Shown: positions 8,344 through 17,703, counted from the first letter of the stretch. The stretch: DNA of 64,000 nt from JABDIP01 sp965237625 (GCA_965237625.1 CBDEGD010000040.1:4410-68409), one strand, 5' to 3'. Program-made: numbers and translations. Notes: generated by a model not told the origin, from the letters alone.

Positions 8344-8367
8344 TGCTCAGAGTGTGAGCAATTGCTC
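8344..8367. promoter_or_regulatory. SorC operator of the polyol operon
   Basis: Overlapping dyads: TGCTCA and TGAGCA separated by five bases (8344-8360), and the perfect 12-bp palindrome GAGCAATTGCTC (8356-8367). A two-mismatch version precedes the regulator gene at 7060. Confidence 0.65.
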
Positions 8368-8422
8368 GAATTTGTATGCGCTCGACGGAGCTCGCACGAC
8401 ACACCGGGAGGAAGAATCAACG

Positions 8423-9736
8423 ATGACCAAAGTTCGATTTACCGTCGCGCTGGCGACGGCGCTCTTGGGGGGCACCGCGCTGGCGAGTGCCGAGACCCTG
8501 ACAATCGCCACCGTCAACAACTCCGACATGATCATCATGCAGCGCCTGTCGCCGCAGTGGGAAGAGGCCACCGGCAACACCCTGAACTGGGTGGTGCTGG
8601 AAGAAAACGTGCTGCGTCAGCGGGTGACGACCGACATCGCCACCAACGGCGGCCAATTCGACATCGTCACCATCGGCGCTTACGAGGCTCCGATCTGGGG
8701 CGACAGGGATTGGCTGGTCGGTCTGGACGATTTCGGCGCAGACTACGACTACGACGACATCTACGAGCCGATCCGCGCCGGCCTGTCGGCCAATGGGACG
8801 CTCTACGCGGTGCCGTTCTATGCCGAAAGCTCGTTCACCTTCTATCGGACGGATTTGTTCGCGGCCGCGGGCATCGATGAGCCGACCGAGCAGATTACTT
8901 ATGACGCGTTCGCCGAGATCGTCGCCAAGCTGCACGATCCCGACAACGGCGTTTACGGCACCTGCCAGCGCGGCAAGGCCGGCTGGGGCGAGAACATGGC
9001 CTTCGTCGGTCCGATGGTGAACGCTTTCGGCGGCCAATGGTTCGACATGGATTGGAACCCGACGATCGAGTCGCCGGAGTGGCGCTCCGCCGTCAACTAC
9101 TATGTCGACCTCATGAACAGCTATGGTCCTCCGGGCGCCTCGGCCAACGGGCACAACGAGAATCGCGCGCTGTTCGCCGACGGCAAGTGCGCGACCTGGG
9201 TCGACGCGACCTCGGCCGCGGGCTTCATCTACAACCCGAACGAATCCACCGTTTCCGACAAGACCGGATTCTTCCAGGCGCCAATGCAGGTGACCAACAA
9301 AGGAACCGGCTGGTTCTGGGCCTGGGCGCTGGCAATTCCCGCCAGCTCCGAGAAGACTGACGCCGCCAAGGACTTCCTCGCTTGGGCGACCTCGAAAGAG
9401 TACGTCACCCTGGTTGGAGAGTCCGAGGGTTGGGTTTCCGCACCTCCGGGCACCCGCATGTCGACCTACGCCAACGAGATGTACACCTCGGCCGCTCCGT
9501 TCGCCGAGACCGTGGAGACATCGATCCTGGCCGCCGACCCGGCCAATGCGACGCTGAATCCGGTGCCCTACACCGGCGTGCAGTTCGTGGCCATCCCCGA
9601 GTTCCAGGGGATCGGCAACTATGTCGGTCAGCAGATTGCAGCGGCCCTTGCCGGTCAGCAATCGGTCGACGAAGCGCTGTCCAATTCGCAGGCCTTCGCC
9701 GTCCGCGAAATGACCAAAGCCGGTTACATCGAGTAG
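8423..9736 (+). CDS. smoE: Polyol ABC transporter, periplasmic substrate-binding protein
   Basis: 437 residues, family 1 (MalE-like) solute-binding protein of the sorbitol/mannitol group. A signal peptide spans residues 1-22 (KVRFTVALATALLGGTALASA). Aromatic-rich segments such as PFYAESSFTFYRTDLFAAAG and the C-terminal ATSKEYVTLVGE are typical of the group. The ATG at 8423 was chosen over the in-frame start 69 bases upstream because GGGAGGAAG sits 8 bases before it and a signal peptide then follows directly. First gene of the operon. The assignment to sorbitol/mannitol rather than another polyol comes from the neighbouring dehydrogenases. Confidence 0.9.
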   Translation: MTKVRFTVALATALLGGTALASAETLTIATVNNSDMIIMQRLSPQWEEATGNTLNWVVLEENVLRQRVTTDIATNGGQFDIVTIGAYEAPIWGDRDWLVGLDDFGADYDYDDIYEPIRAGLSANGTLYAVPFYAESSFTFYRTDLFAAAGIDEPTEQITYDAFAEIVAKLHDPDNGVYGTCQRGKAGWGENMAFVGPMVNAFGGQWFDMDWNPTIESPEWRSAVNYYVDLMNSYGPPGASANGHNENRALFADGKCATWVDATSAAGFIYNPNESTVSDKTGFFQAPMQVTNKGTGWFWAWALAIPASSEKTDAAKDFLAWATSKEYVTLVGESEGWVSAPPGTRMSTYANEMYTSAAPFAETVETSILAADPANATLNPVPYTGVQFVAIPEFQGIGNYVGQQIAAALAGQQSVDEALSNSQAFAVREMTKAGYIE

Positions 9737-9749
9737 CCATGTTGGTGGC

Positions 9750-9773
9750 GGGGCCGGTTCTCAGATCGGCCCC
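9750..9773 (+). promoter_or_regulatory. Intercistronic stem-loop after the binding-protein gene
   Basis: GGGGCCG pairs with CGGCCCC around a ten-base loop, 13 bases after the stop codon, with no T-tract. Such hairpins often stabilise the upstream mRNA or partly stop transcription, giving more binding protein than permease. Confidence 0.6.
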
Positions 9774-9844
9774 GTTGCACCCAGCCGCCGCCGCCGCCGT
9801 CCTGCGCGCTTAGGATTCGGCTGTCAGACTCAAGGGGGGTTACG

Positions 9845-10717
9845 ATGGCCACGGAGCAATCCAGAATCGCGGCACGTTTCATGCTGTCTCCGGCCGTGAT
9901 CGTTCTACTCGGCTGGATGCTGATCCCGCTCGGCATGACGATCTACTTCTCATTCCTCTTCTACAACCTGCTGCAGCCGGGACAAGAGAGCTTCGCCGGT
10001 TGGACGAACTATCGGTACTTCCTGACCGACCCCTCTTTCTTCGATGCGATTCGCAACACACTCTTGCTGGTCGGGGGCGTCCTGGTCGTCACCATCGTGG
10101 GAGGCATTCTGCTCGCACTGTTGCTGGATCAGCCGATCTGGGGCCAGGGCATCGTCCGGATCCTCGTCATCGCGCCCTTCTTCGTCATGCCCACCGTTTC
10201 GGCGCTGGTCTGGAAGAACATGTTCATGAACCCGGTCAATGGGTTATTCGCGTACTTCGCGAAAAACCTGGGTTTCCAGCCGATCGACTTTTTTGCCCAT
10301 GCGCCCCTGGCCTCGATTATCGGGATCGTCAGCTGGCAGTGGCTGCCATTCGCCACACTCATCCTCCTGACAGCCGTACAATCATTGGACAGCGAGCAAC
10401 TCGAGGCGGCCGAAATGGACGGCGCAAATGCTCTGAACCGCTTCATCTTCATCACCCTGCCGCACCTGGCGCGCGCCATCACGGTGGTGATCCTGATACA
10501 GACGATCTTCCTGTTGTCCGTATTCGCCGAGATTCTGGTGACCACCAATGGCGGTCCCGGGACGGCGACCACCAACCTGACTTACCTCGTCTATATCCAG
10601 TCCCTGTTGCAATTCGACGTGGGTGGCGGGTCCGCGGGCGGCGTCATAGCCATCATCCTTGCGAACATAGTGGCCATCTTCCTGATGCGGATGATCGGCA
10701 AGAACCTGGACATCTGA
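9845..10717 (+). CDS. smoF: Polyol ABC transporter permease 1
   Basis: 290 residues, six transmembrane segments, binding-protein-dependent inner-membrane permease. The EAA loop that docks onto the ATPase reads LEAAEMDGANALNRFIFITL (about residues 187-206). The gene has a long leader after the binding-protein gene, and its stop is followed within two bases by the start of the second permease. Typical MalF-like partner of the sorbitol/mannitol group. Confidence 0.92.
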   Translation: MATEQSRIAARFMLSPAVIVLLGWMLIPLGMTIYFSFLFYNLLQPGQESFAGWTNYRYFLTDPSFFDAIRNTLLLVGGVLVVTIVGGILLALLLDQPIWGQGIVRILVIAPFFVMPTVSALVWKNMFMNPVNGLFAYFAKNLGFQPIDFFAHAPLASIIGIVSWQWLPFATLILLTAVQSLDSEQLEAAEMDGANALNRFIFITLPHLARAITVVILIQTIFLLSVFAEILVTTNGGPGTATTNLTYLVYIQSLLQFDVGGGSAGGVIAIILANIVAIFLMRMIGKNLDI

Positions 10718-10719
10718 CC

Positions 10720-11550
10720 ATGGCACGCGCCGTTACGACCCGCCGCAAGATCGCATTCACCGCGGCCGCCTGGCTCGTGGGTCTTCTGATCTTCTTCCCG
10801 ATTCTCTGGACCTTCCTGACCAGCTTCAAGACCGAAGGCGAAGCCATCGCCTCACCGCCATCGTTCCTGTTCTTCGACTGGACCCTTTCGGCCTATGAGG
10901 CGGTGAACGAGCGTTCGGACTATCCCAAGCATTTCTTCAACTCGGTGGTGATTTCATTCGGCTCAACCGCCCTGGCACTACTGATCGCGATCCCGGCGGC
11001 TTGGTCGATGGCCTTCGTGCCGGCAAAGCGGACCAAAGACATTCTCATGTGGATGCTGTCGACCAAGATGCTGCCGCCGGTGGGCGTGCTTATCCCGATC
11101 TACCTGATCTTCCGCGATACCGGGTTGCTCGATACCCGCCTTGGTCTGGTGATCATACTGACGCTGATCAACCTGCCGATCATCGTCTGGATGCTGTTCA
11201 CGTATTTCCGCGAGATCCCCGGCGAGATCCTCGAGGCAGCGCGAATGGACGGCGCCAGCCTCAAATCCGAGATCCTCTATGTCCTGACGCCGATGGCGAT
11301 CCCTGGCATCGCCTCGACGGTGCTGTTGAACGTCATCCTGGCGTGGAACGAGGCATTCTGGACCCTGAACCTGACGGCGGCCAACGCGGCGCCGCTCACG
11401 GCCTTCATCGCCAGCTTTTCCAGCCCGGAGGGCCTTTTCTACGCCAAGCTCTCAGCCGCCTCGACGATGGCCATCGCGCCGATCTTGATCGTGGGCTGGT
11501 TCAGCCAAAAACAACTCGTCCGCGGCCTGACATTCGGCGCGGTGAAATAG
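10720..11550 (+). CDS. smoG: Polyol ABC transporter permease 2
   Basis: 276 residues, MalG-like permease. The start is the ATG two bases after the upstream stop codon. Transmembrane segments are evident at about 12-32, 73-97, 107-127, 143-163 and 246-266; the EAA loop is ILEAARMDGASLKSEILYVL. The C-terminal FSQKQLVRGLTFGAVK is the characteristic tail of this permease class. It forms a heterodimer with the preceding permease. Confidence 0.92.
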   Translation: MARAVTTRRKIAFTAAAWLVGLLIFFPILWTFLTSFKTEGEAIASPPSFLFFDWTLSAYEAVNERSDYPKHFFNSVVISFGSTALALLIAIPAAWSMAFVPAKRTKDILMWMLSTKMLPPVGVLIPIYLIFRDTGLLDTRLGLVIILTLINLPIIVWMLFTYFREIPGEILEAARMDGASLKSEILYVLTPMAIPGIASTVLLNVILAWNEAFWTLNLTAANAAPLTAFIASFSSPEGLFYAKLSAASTMAIAPILIVGWFSQKQLVRGLTFGAVK

Positions 11551-11562
11551 GGGAACACGATC

Positions 11563-12570
11563 ATGGGCAGGATCTCGCTCAACCAGGTGACCAAGAACTT
11601 CGACGAAGTGAAAGTCATCCCGCCGCTCGATCTGGAAATCGACGACGGCGAATTCGTGGTCTTCGTCGGACCATCGGGTTGCGGCAAGTCAACGTTGCTG
11701 CGACTGATCGCCGGGCTGGAGGACGTGACCTCCGGCACGATCGAGATCGACGGCAAGGACGCCACCGCCCTGCCGCCGGCCAAGCGCCAGCTCGCCATGG
11801 TGTTCCAGTCCTATGCGCTCTACCCGCATATGTCGGTGCGTAAGAACATCGCCTTCCCACTGAAGATGGCGAAGATGGACCAGGCGGAGATCGAAAGGCG
11901 GGTCGACAACGCGGCGAATGTCCTGAACCTGTCCGACTACATCGACCGGCGACCCGGGCAGCTGTCGGGCGGCCAGAGACAGCGGGTCGCCATTGGCCGG
12001 GCCATCGTTCGCGAGCCGGCGGCATTCCTGTTCGACGAGCCCCTGTCCAATCTCGACGCGGCGCTGCGCGTGGGCATGAGGCTGGAGATCTCCGAAATGC
12101 ACAACCGGCTCAAGACCACGATGGTCTACGTCACCCACGACCAGGTCGAGGCGATGACCATGGCCGACAAGATCGTGGTGCTCCATGCCGGGGTGATCGA
12201 ACAGGTGGGCAGCCCCCTGGATCTCTACCACAGCCCCCGCAACACATTCGTGGCAGGCTTTATCGGCAGCCCGAAGATGAACCTGTTCGAGGGAGCGGAA
12301 GCCGCCAAGCACAATGCCGCGACCATGGGCATCCGGCCGGAGCATATCCAGGTGTCGGCGGAGAGCGGCGACTGGAAGGGAACCGTCGGCGTGGCCGAGC
12401 ATCTCGGCTCGGACACGTTCTTTCACGTCCATGACACCGGGCTGACCGATGATCCGATCACCGTGCGCGTCGGCGGCGAGGTGTCACTGGACCACGGGGA
12501 CACGGTCTATCTGACTCCGGATGCCGACAAGGTGCATCGCTTCGACGCGGACGGAGCCCGCATCGCGTGA
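11563..12570 (+). CDS. smoK: Polyol ABC transporter ATP-binding protein
   Basis: 335 residues, MalK/UgpC-type ATPase. Walker A GPSGCGKST (about 37-45), Q-loop FQSYALYPHMSV, signature LSGGQRQR (about 133-140), Walker B FLFDEPLSNLDA, then the switch His in VTHDQVEAM. The C-terminal 100 residues form the TOBE regulatory domain (GIRPEHI, then a beta-rich tail). Last component of the importer, 12 bases after the second permease. Confidence 0.95.
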   Translation: MGRISLNQVTKNFDEVKVIPPLDLEIDDGEFVVFVGPSGCGKSTLLRLIAGLEDVTSGTIEIDGKDATALPPAKRQLAMVFQSYALYPHMSVRKNIAFPLKMAKMDQAEIERRVDNAANVLNLSDYIDRRPGQLSGGQRQRVAIGRAIVREPAAFLFDEPLSNLDAALRVGMRLEISEMHNRLKTTMVYVTHDQVEAMTMADKIVVLHAGVIEQVGSPLDLYHSPRNTFVAGFIGSPKMNLFEGAEAAKHNAATMGIRPEHIQVSAESGDWKGTVGVAEHLGSDTFFHVHDTGLTDDPITVRVGGEVSLDHGDTVYLTPDADKVHRFDADGARIA

Positions 12571-12692
12571 CGCGACTGGACGGAAAGACTGCGTCGATCA
12601 TCGCCGCCGCCCGAGGCAGCGGCCTGGCCCTCGGGACGTTGAAATGACCCTGGCACCATAAGCTGAATACAATCAGCGCAGGGAGACGCGCC

Positions 12693-13466
12693 ATGTACCT
12701 TGAAAAATACGATCTGACTGGAAAGGTCGCGGTGGTAACCGGCGGCGGCCGGGCGATCGGGTTGGCCTGTTCTCACGCCCTGGCCGAAGCCGGCGCCAAG
12801 GTGGTGATCGCCGACTTCGACCCCGAGATGGCAGCCGAAGGCCAGGCCGAACTGGCGAAGGCCGGGCTTGAGGTTGATACCGTCCTGCTCGACGTCACCA
12901 AGCCGGACCAGGTGACCGCCGTGGCCGAGCAATTGGTGGCCAGCCACGACGGCATCGACATCCTGGTCAACAATGCCGGCATCGCCCGCAGCGGCGTTCC
13001 CGCCGAGCAGGTCGCCGACGAGCACTGGCTGAACGTCATCGACGTAAATCTGAATGGCGTGTTCTGGTGCTGCCGCGCCTTCGGCGGTCATATGCTGGCT
13101 TCCGGCAAGGGCGCGATCGTCAATATCGGATCGATGTCCGGCTTCATCGCCAACAAGCCGCAGGAGCAGAGCTTCTACAACGCCTCGAAGGCCGCGGTGC
13201 ACCACCTCACCAAATCGCTGGCGGCGGAATGGGGCGCGCGCGGGGTGCGGATCAATGCCGTCGCGCCGACCTATATCGAGACGCCGCTGACCAAATTCGG
13301 CATGGACGATCCGGATCTCTATCCGGTCTGGCTGGAGAACACCCCCATGCGCCGGGTCGGTCAGCCCGACGAGATCGCCTCGGTGGTGCTGTTCCTGGCG
13401 TCGGACGCCGCCAGCCTGATGACCGGCAGCATCGTGCTCGCCGACGGCGGCTATACCTGCTGGTGA
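12693..13466 (+). CDS. Short-chain dehydrogenase, polyol-oxidising type
   Basis: 257 residues, classical SDR using NAD(P). Cofactor motif TGGGRAIG (16-23), NNAG in the central strand, and the Ser-Tyr-Lys triad in GSMSG and YNASK. Located between the polyol importer and the long-chain mannitol-type dehydrogenase, it most likely oxidises an imported sugar alcohol (arabinitol-, galactitol- or sorbitol-like). The genuinely SmoS-like enzyme is the separate gene at 16924-17703, so this one is given no symbol. A purine-rich CAGGGAGACGC precedes the ATG. Confidence 0.82.
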   Translation: MYLEKYDLTGKVAVVTGGGRAIGLACSHALAEAGAKVVIADFDPEMAAEGQAELAKAGLEVDTVLLDVTKPDQVTAVAEQLVASHDGIDILVNNAGIARSGVPAEQVADEHWLNVIDVNLNGVFWCCRAFGGHMLASGKGAIVNIGSMSGFIANKPQEQSFYNASKAAVHHLTKSLAAEWGARGVRINAVAPTYIETPLTKFGMDDPDLYPVWLENTPMRRVGQPDEIASVVLFLASDAASLMTGSIVLADGGYTCW

Positions 13467-13663
13467 GTGGCGTTGACGGGCGGCTTCATCAAGCTGCTGA
13501 AAGGCAGCCCGCCCCTCACCTTTCACCAGAGTGTGGCGCAACCACGGCTCGACGACAGGACCCATGAACTGCCCCAGGGTCACCTGCTGGGCAGTGACGG
13601 TCGGATCGGCCTATCTCGTCAAAGGCGGAATGCTCCGCACCCTCAGCACGAAGGGACTGACCC

Positions 13664-15145
13664 GTGTCACAGCACATTAGCCTCGCGTCGCTTGACGATC
13701 TTCCGGGGGCAGTAGGCCGCCCCGCCTATGCGCGCGGCGACCTTTCCCCGGGCATCCTGCATTTCGGCGTCGGCAATTTCCATCGGGCGCATCAGGCCAA
13801 TTATCTGGACCGTCTATTTTCCACAGGGCAGGGGCAGGACTGGGCGATCGTCGGCGCCGGGGTGATGGAAGGGGACCGCAAGGCCCGCGATATCCTGGCG
13901 GCGCAGGATTGGCTTACCACACTGGTCGAGCAGGAGGCGCAGCAGAGCGCGGCGCATGTCATCGGCTCGATGGTCGATTACATCGAGCCGGGCAATGTCC
14001 CCGCCATCGTCGCGGCGCTTGCCGATCCGGCGATCCGCATCGTATCGCTGACCATCACCGAAGGCGGCTATTTCCTCGACGCCGCCAGCCGGTTCGACCC
14101 GGCCCATCAAGCCATCGTCGCGGATGGCCGGTCGCCGGAGGCGCCGCGCACCGTATTCGGCATCCTGGTGGCCGGGCTCAAGGCGCGGCGCGCCGCAGAC
14201 CAGGCGCCCTTCACGATCATGTCCTGCGACAATATCCCCCACAACGGACACGTGACCCGCAATGCGGTTTGCGGTCTGGCCGCCCTCTCCGATCCGGCCT
14301 TCGCCGATTGGATCGGCGACACTGTCGCCTTTCCCAACGGCATGGTGGACAGGATCACCCCGGCAACCTCGGATCGCGAGCGGGAGATGCTGCAAAAGGA
14401 TTTCGGTGTCCTGGATGCCTGGCCCGTGTACTGCGAGAGCTTCACCCAATGGGTGCTGGAGGACGACTTCCCGCTCGGCCGGCCCCCGCTCGAAGAGGTG
14501 GGCGTGCAGTTCGTTGCGGATGTGTCGCCCTACGAGCTGATGAAGATCCGGATCCTGAATGGCGGCCACGCGCTGATCGCCTATCCGGCTGGGCTATTGG
14601 ATATCCATTTCGTCCATGAGGCGATGGAGCATCCGCTGATCCGGGCATTCCTTCTGAAAGTCGAACAGGACGAGATCCTTCCCGGCGTGCCGCCCGTACC
14701 GGATACGGATCTGGGCGCGTATTTGGCCTTGATCGAACGGCGGATTGCCAACCCCAAGATCGGCGATACGGTGCGGCGGCTCTGCTTCGACGGCTCGAAC
14801 CGGCAGCCCAAATTCATTGTGCCGTCCGTCCAGGATGCGCTGGCCCGCGGCGGCCCGGTCATCGGGCTTGCGCTGGCAAGCGCGCTCTGGTGCCGCTACT
14901 GCTTCGGCGAGACCGAGAGCGGCGCCGATATCGCCCCCAACGATCCCAGCTGGGCGGCGCTGGTGCCGCTTGCCCGCGCCGCGAAGCAGGAGCCGACGGC
15001 CTGGCTTGCCGGTCTCCCCGGCGTCTACGGCACTCTCGCCACGAATGGATGCTTTACCGCCGCCTTCGCCGCGGCGCTCGACACGCTCTGGCGCGACGGC
15101 ACCCATGCCGCGCTGAGCCAGTATGTGGAGAGCGATACATTGTGA
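13664..15145 (+). CDS. mtlK: Mannitol/arabinitol 2-dehydrogenase (long-chain polyol dehydrogenase)
   Basis: 493 residues, zinc-independent polyol dehydrogenase oxidising D-mannitol to fructose, D-arabinitol to xylulose, or similar polyols with NAD. Family markers: FGVGNFHRAHQA near the N-terminus (nucleotide site), TITEGGY, SCDNIPHNG, and the catalytic K-x4-N-x2-H motif in LMKIRILNGGHALIAY. It ends the operon. A xylulose product would be taken by the divergent xylB; no fructokinase is visible in the window. Confidence 0.9.
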   Translation: MSQHISLASLDDLPGAVGRPAYARGDLSPGILHFGVGNFHRAHQANYLDRLFSTGQGQDWAIVGAGVMEGDRKARDILAAQDWLTTLVEQEAQQSAAHVIGSMVDYIEPGNVPAIVAALADPAIRIVSLTITEGGYFLDAASRFDPAHQAIVADGRSPEAPRTVFGILVAGLKARRAADQAPFTIMSCDNIPHNGHVTRNAVCGLAALSDPAFADWIGDTVAFPNGMVDRITPATSDREREMLQKDFGVLDAWPVYCESFTQWVLEDDFPLGRPPLEEVGVQFVADVSPYELMKIRILNGGHALIAYPAGLLDIHFVHEAMEHPLIRAFLLKVEQDEILPGVPPVPDTDLGAYLALIERRIANPKIGDTVRRLCFDGSNRQPKFIVPSVQDALARGGPVIGLALASALWCRYCFGETESGADIAPNDPSWAALVPLARAAKQEPTAWLAGLPGVYGTLATNGCFTAAFAAALDTLWRDGTHAALSQYVESDTL

Positions 15146-15416
15146 TGGGGATGGCTGGTGTGGCAGTCTCGTCCTGGCCGATGGACCGTTTCCGCATGGC
15201 GGAATCGGTGCAGGCGTTGCCATCCTCGCCCTTCGACAAGCTCAGGGTGAGGGCGCTTATGGAACTGGCGGATCGACAATCACCCTCACCCTGAGCCTCC
15301 TCATCCCGAGCCTGTCGAGGGACGACGGGCGAGGACGGCGGAGCCGGGTGCAATTCTTCCCAATTTCTGGACTGCGGTCAGGCCAGTGATCCACCGGCTG
15401 CGCCGACCGACCATCC
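15146..15416. other. Intergenic region with a palindromic repeat
   Basis: No gene-like frame. It holds the repeat at 15222-15335. Frames crossing this region translate repeat sequence. Confidence 0.7.
15222..15335. repeat. Intergenic palindromic repeat, CTTCGACAGGCTCAG family
   Basis: CCTCGCCCTTCGACAAGCTC at the left pairs with GAGCCTGTCGAGGGACGACG at the right, with an inner hairpin of CTCAGGGTGAGGG and CCCTCACCCTGAG. A sister copy is at 39400-39510. Confidence 0.85.
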
Positions 15417-16802
15417 CTACCCGGCCTGCTCCGGATCGTACAACTCCGCATCGCGCAGATAGCCCGCCCAGGCGAACCAATAGGCGACATGGCCCGGCAG
15501 CCGGGCGAGCGTCCGGCCGTCGGGCGCGGTCAGCGCGCCTTCGGTCACTGTCCATTCGACGCCGTCGGCGGTCAGCCCATCCGGTCCCAACCCCGCCGCG
15601 AATTCCAGCCCTTCGCGGCGGTAGGCGCGCACGGTGCGGGTCTCCGCGTCGCCGATAAGCACCAGATCGGTGAAGCCGGCGCGGTCGTTGATGACGGCGC
15701 CGCCGGCGAAGGCCTCCAGCGGCCAGGCCTTGGCGCCGCCGGGCAGGCGCACGCCGAAGATCTGGTCCTTCTCCGACAGGCTGTCGTCGCGCAGGGCCGC
15801 CGGGAACATCAGCTCGGGGCTGGCGAAATACTCGCCATAGGGCCGTCCCGGACGGTAGTCGCGGATATGACCGGTCTCCAGATCCAGCACCTTGGTATCG
15901 GGATGGGCTTCCAGCCAGCGTTCCCAGCTGGTGATGGCGACAGGGCGGATGGCGAGCTCGATGCCGGAGCCGGTCAGCGGCCCGGCCACCGGCCGGCCGG
16001 TGAACTGATTCCACAGGCTCTTGGTGGCCTGGTCGTACATCAGCTTGTTGGACCGATAGAGGAAGCCCGACGAGCCGAACACGAAGGGCTGGTCGTAGCC
16101 CTCCACCGTCGTGTCGAACAGGATTCCGGCGCCGCACAGGGTGCAATAGGCCAGCGAGACCGGCACGCCGCCGATCACGTCGTTGAACATCTCGTGCCAA
16201 TCCATGATGCGCAGGGGATAGGCGCGGACATCGCCGTTGATCTCGACGCCGAAGACCTGCTCTTCCGGCTCCAGATAGGCGGCCTCGGACCCCTCGATCA
16301 GCAGCGGGTTGATCAGGGCCGGGATGCCGTCCACCGGGACGCCGCCCCAGACGATCTCCTCGACCCGGATCTCATGGGGCAGCCCGTCATAGAGGAATTC
16401 CTCGAAGCGCGGATCGATCCGGCGATAGAGCATGCGTTTGAAATCCAGATAGCTGGCATGAGGCACGATTTCCGGATGGGTCTCCATCCAAGTCATCCAG
16501 CCATTCCAGCCGGTGTCGATTTCCGCGCCTGTCAGTTGGGTGAGTGCCTGGGTGAATGGCCGGTCGCCGAGCCGGGAATAGCGCATCGCCTGGATCAGGG
16601 TCGGGACGATGTCGATCTCCCCGCGCGCCGTCAGGGTCTCGAGCGCCGCCGCTTTTTCATCCGGGCTGCCGAAGACCAGCAAATTGCTGAGTTCGACGAT
16701 CACCGCCTCGTCCAACGACGCCTGCTGGGCCGTGGCCGGCGCCGCCAACAGCGTGGCAGAAATCATGGTGGCGAGGACGACACGAATCGGCGCTGACAAC
16801 AT
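15417..16802 (-). CDS. DUF3179 domain-containing secreted protein
   Basis: 461 residues from the ATG at 16802, which follows GAGGTCTCG and opens directly into a signal peptide (residues 1-25, ending APATAQQ). DUF3179 covers most of the rest, with its CxxC-containing signature SLAYCTLCGAGILFD and the paired FGSSGFLYRSNKLMYD segment. Members are exported proteins of unknown biochemical role; the conserved CxxC suggests metal or disulfide chemistry, which is inference. It lies between two polyol-related dehydrogenase genes but on the opposite strand to the main operon. Confidence 0.88.
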   Translation of the reverse strand: MLSAPIRVVLATMISATLLAAPATAQQASLDEAVIVELSNLLVFGSPDEKAAALETLTARGEIDIVPTLIQAMRYSRLGDRPFTQALTQLTGAEIDTGWNGWMTWMETHPEIVPHASYLDFKRMLYRRIDPRFEEFLYDGLPHEIRVEEIVWGGVPVDGIPALINPLLIEGSEAAYLEPEEQVFGVEINGDVRAYPLRIMDWHEMFNDVIGGVPVSLAYCTLCGAGILFDTTVEGYDQPFVFGSSGFLYRSNKLMYDQATKSLWNQFTGRPVAGPLTGSGIELAIRPVAITSWERWLEAHPDTKVLDLETGHIRDYRPGRPYGEYFASPELMFPAALRDDSLSEKDQIFGVRLPGGAKAWPLEAFAGGAVINDRAGFTDLVLIGDAETRTVRAYRREGLEFAAGLGPDGLTADGVEWTVTEGALTAPDGRTLARLPGHVAYWFAWAGYLRDAELYDPEQAG

Positions 16803-16923
16803 CGAGACCTCATGGGCGGTATTGCGACGTCCGGAAGATGGGCGCGCGACACGCCTCCGCACAGCGTTTCTCGCCGCAACGTGATCCTCGGTGATTGAAC
16901 AGCGCCGGCACCGAGGGTGTCGG

Positions 16924-17703
16924 TCAACTCATCACGTTGCCGCCATCCACGTTCAGGGTCTGGGCGGTGATGTAGTCGGCATCCTCGGAAGCCAGGAACG
17001 CGATCGCGGCGGCGACATCCTCCGGCAATCCGATCCGGCCGGCCGGGATCCCCTCCACCGCGCGTCGCTTCGGCTCGCCCGGGGGCAGGCCCTGATATCT
17101 GGCGAACAGCCCGTCGACCACCGACCACATGGGGGTCTCGATGATGCCCGGCGCGATGGCGTTGACGGTGATGTGGTGCTCGGTCAGCGCCAGGGCGGCC
17201 GATTGGGTGATGCTGATGACCGCAGCCTTGGAGGCGCAATAATTGACCACCAGCGCTTCGCCGCGCCTTCCGGCCTGGGAGGCGAGATTGACGATCCTGC
17301 CGCCATCGCCCTGGGCCACCATCTGCCGCGCCGCCGCCTGCAGCATGAAGAACAGGCCCTTGACGTTGACGCCTTGGATCCGGTCCCAGCTCTCGCGGTT
17401 CTGCTCCAGCAGCGGCACCAGATCGAAGATGCCGGCATTGTTGACCAGGATGTCGGCCCGGCCGGCCCGCTCGACCACCGCCGCGACCAGATCGTCGATG
17501 GAGATCTGGCTGGTGACGTCCAGGGGCAGGCCGATGGCGTTGCCGCCGGCGGCCACAATCTCAGCGGCGGCGCGTTCCGCCTGCCCGCCATCCAGATCGG
17601 CGACGATGCTGACCGCCCCCTCCCGGGCGAGCCGCTCGCAAATCGCCCGGCCGATCCCGCGCGCCCCGCCGGTCACGATCGCCACCTTGTTCTTCAGCTT
17701 CAT
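16924..17703 (-). CDS. smoS: Sorbitol (L-iditol 2-) dehydrogenase, SDR family
   Basis: 259 residues from the ATG at 17703 (GGGGAGGGCATC before it). NAD-dependent oxidation of sorbitol to fructose is expected. It has TGGARGIG, NNAG, the triad Ser in NLASQAGRRGEALV and YCASK, and ends ITAQTLNVDGGNVMS. The ASQAGRRGEALV segment and this C-terminus are hallmarks of the Rhodobacter SmoS/PolS enzymes. In Rhodobacter smoS sits inside the transporter operon; here it is about 1.8 kb away on the other strand with a DUF3179 gene between. Confidence 0.85.
   Translation of the reverse strand: MKLKNKVAIVTGGARGIGRAICERLAREGAVSIVADLDGGQAERAAAEIVAAGGNAIGLPLDVTSQISIDDLVAAVVERAGRADILVNNAGIFDLVPLLEQNRESWDRIQGVNVKGLFFMLQAAARQMVAQGDGGRIVNLASQAGRRGEALVVNYCASKAAVISITQSAALALTEHHITVNAIAPGIIETPMWSVVDGLFARYQGLPPGEPKRRAVEGIPAGRIGLPEDVAAAIAFLASEDADYITAQTLNVDGGNVMS

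Noticed and set aside
10000..10719. Long N-terminal extension of the second permease gene through the first permease
   Set aside because: The first 240 codons are the out-of-frame shadow of permease 1; the true start is the ATG at 10720.
15489..16796. 435-codon frame opposite the DUF3179 gene
   Set aside because: Shadow frame: no ribosome site, low-complexity composition, and fully antisense to a gene with signal peptide and family motifs.
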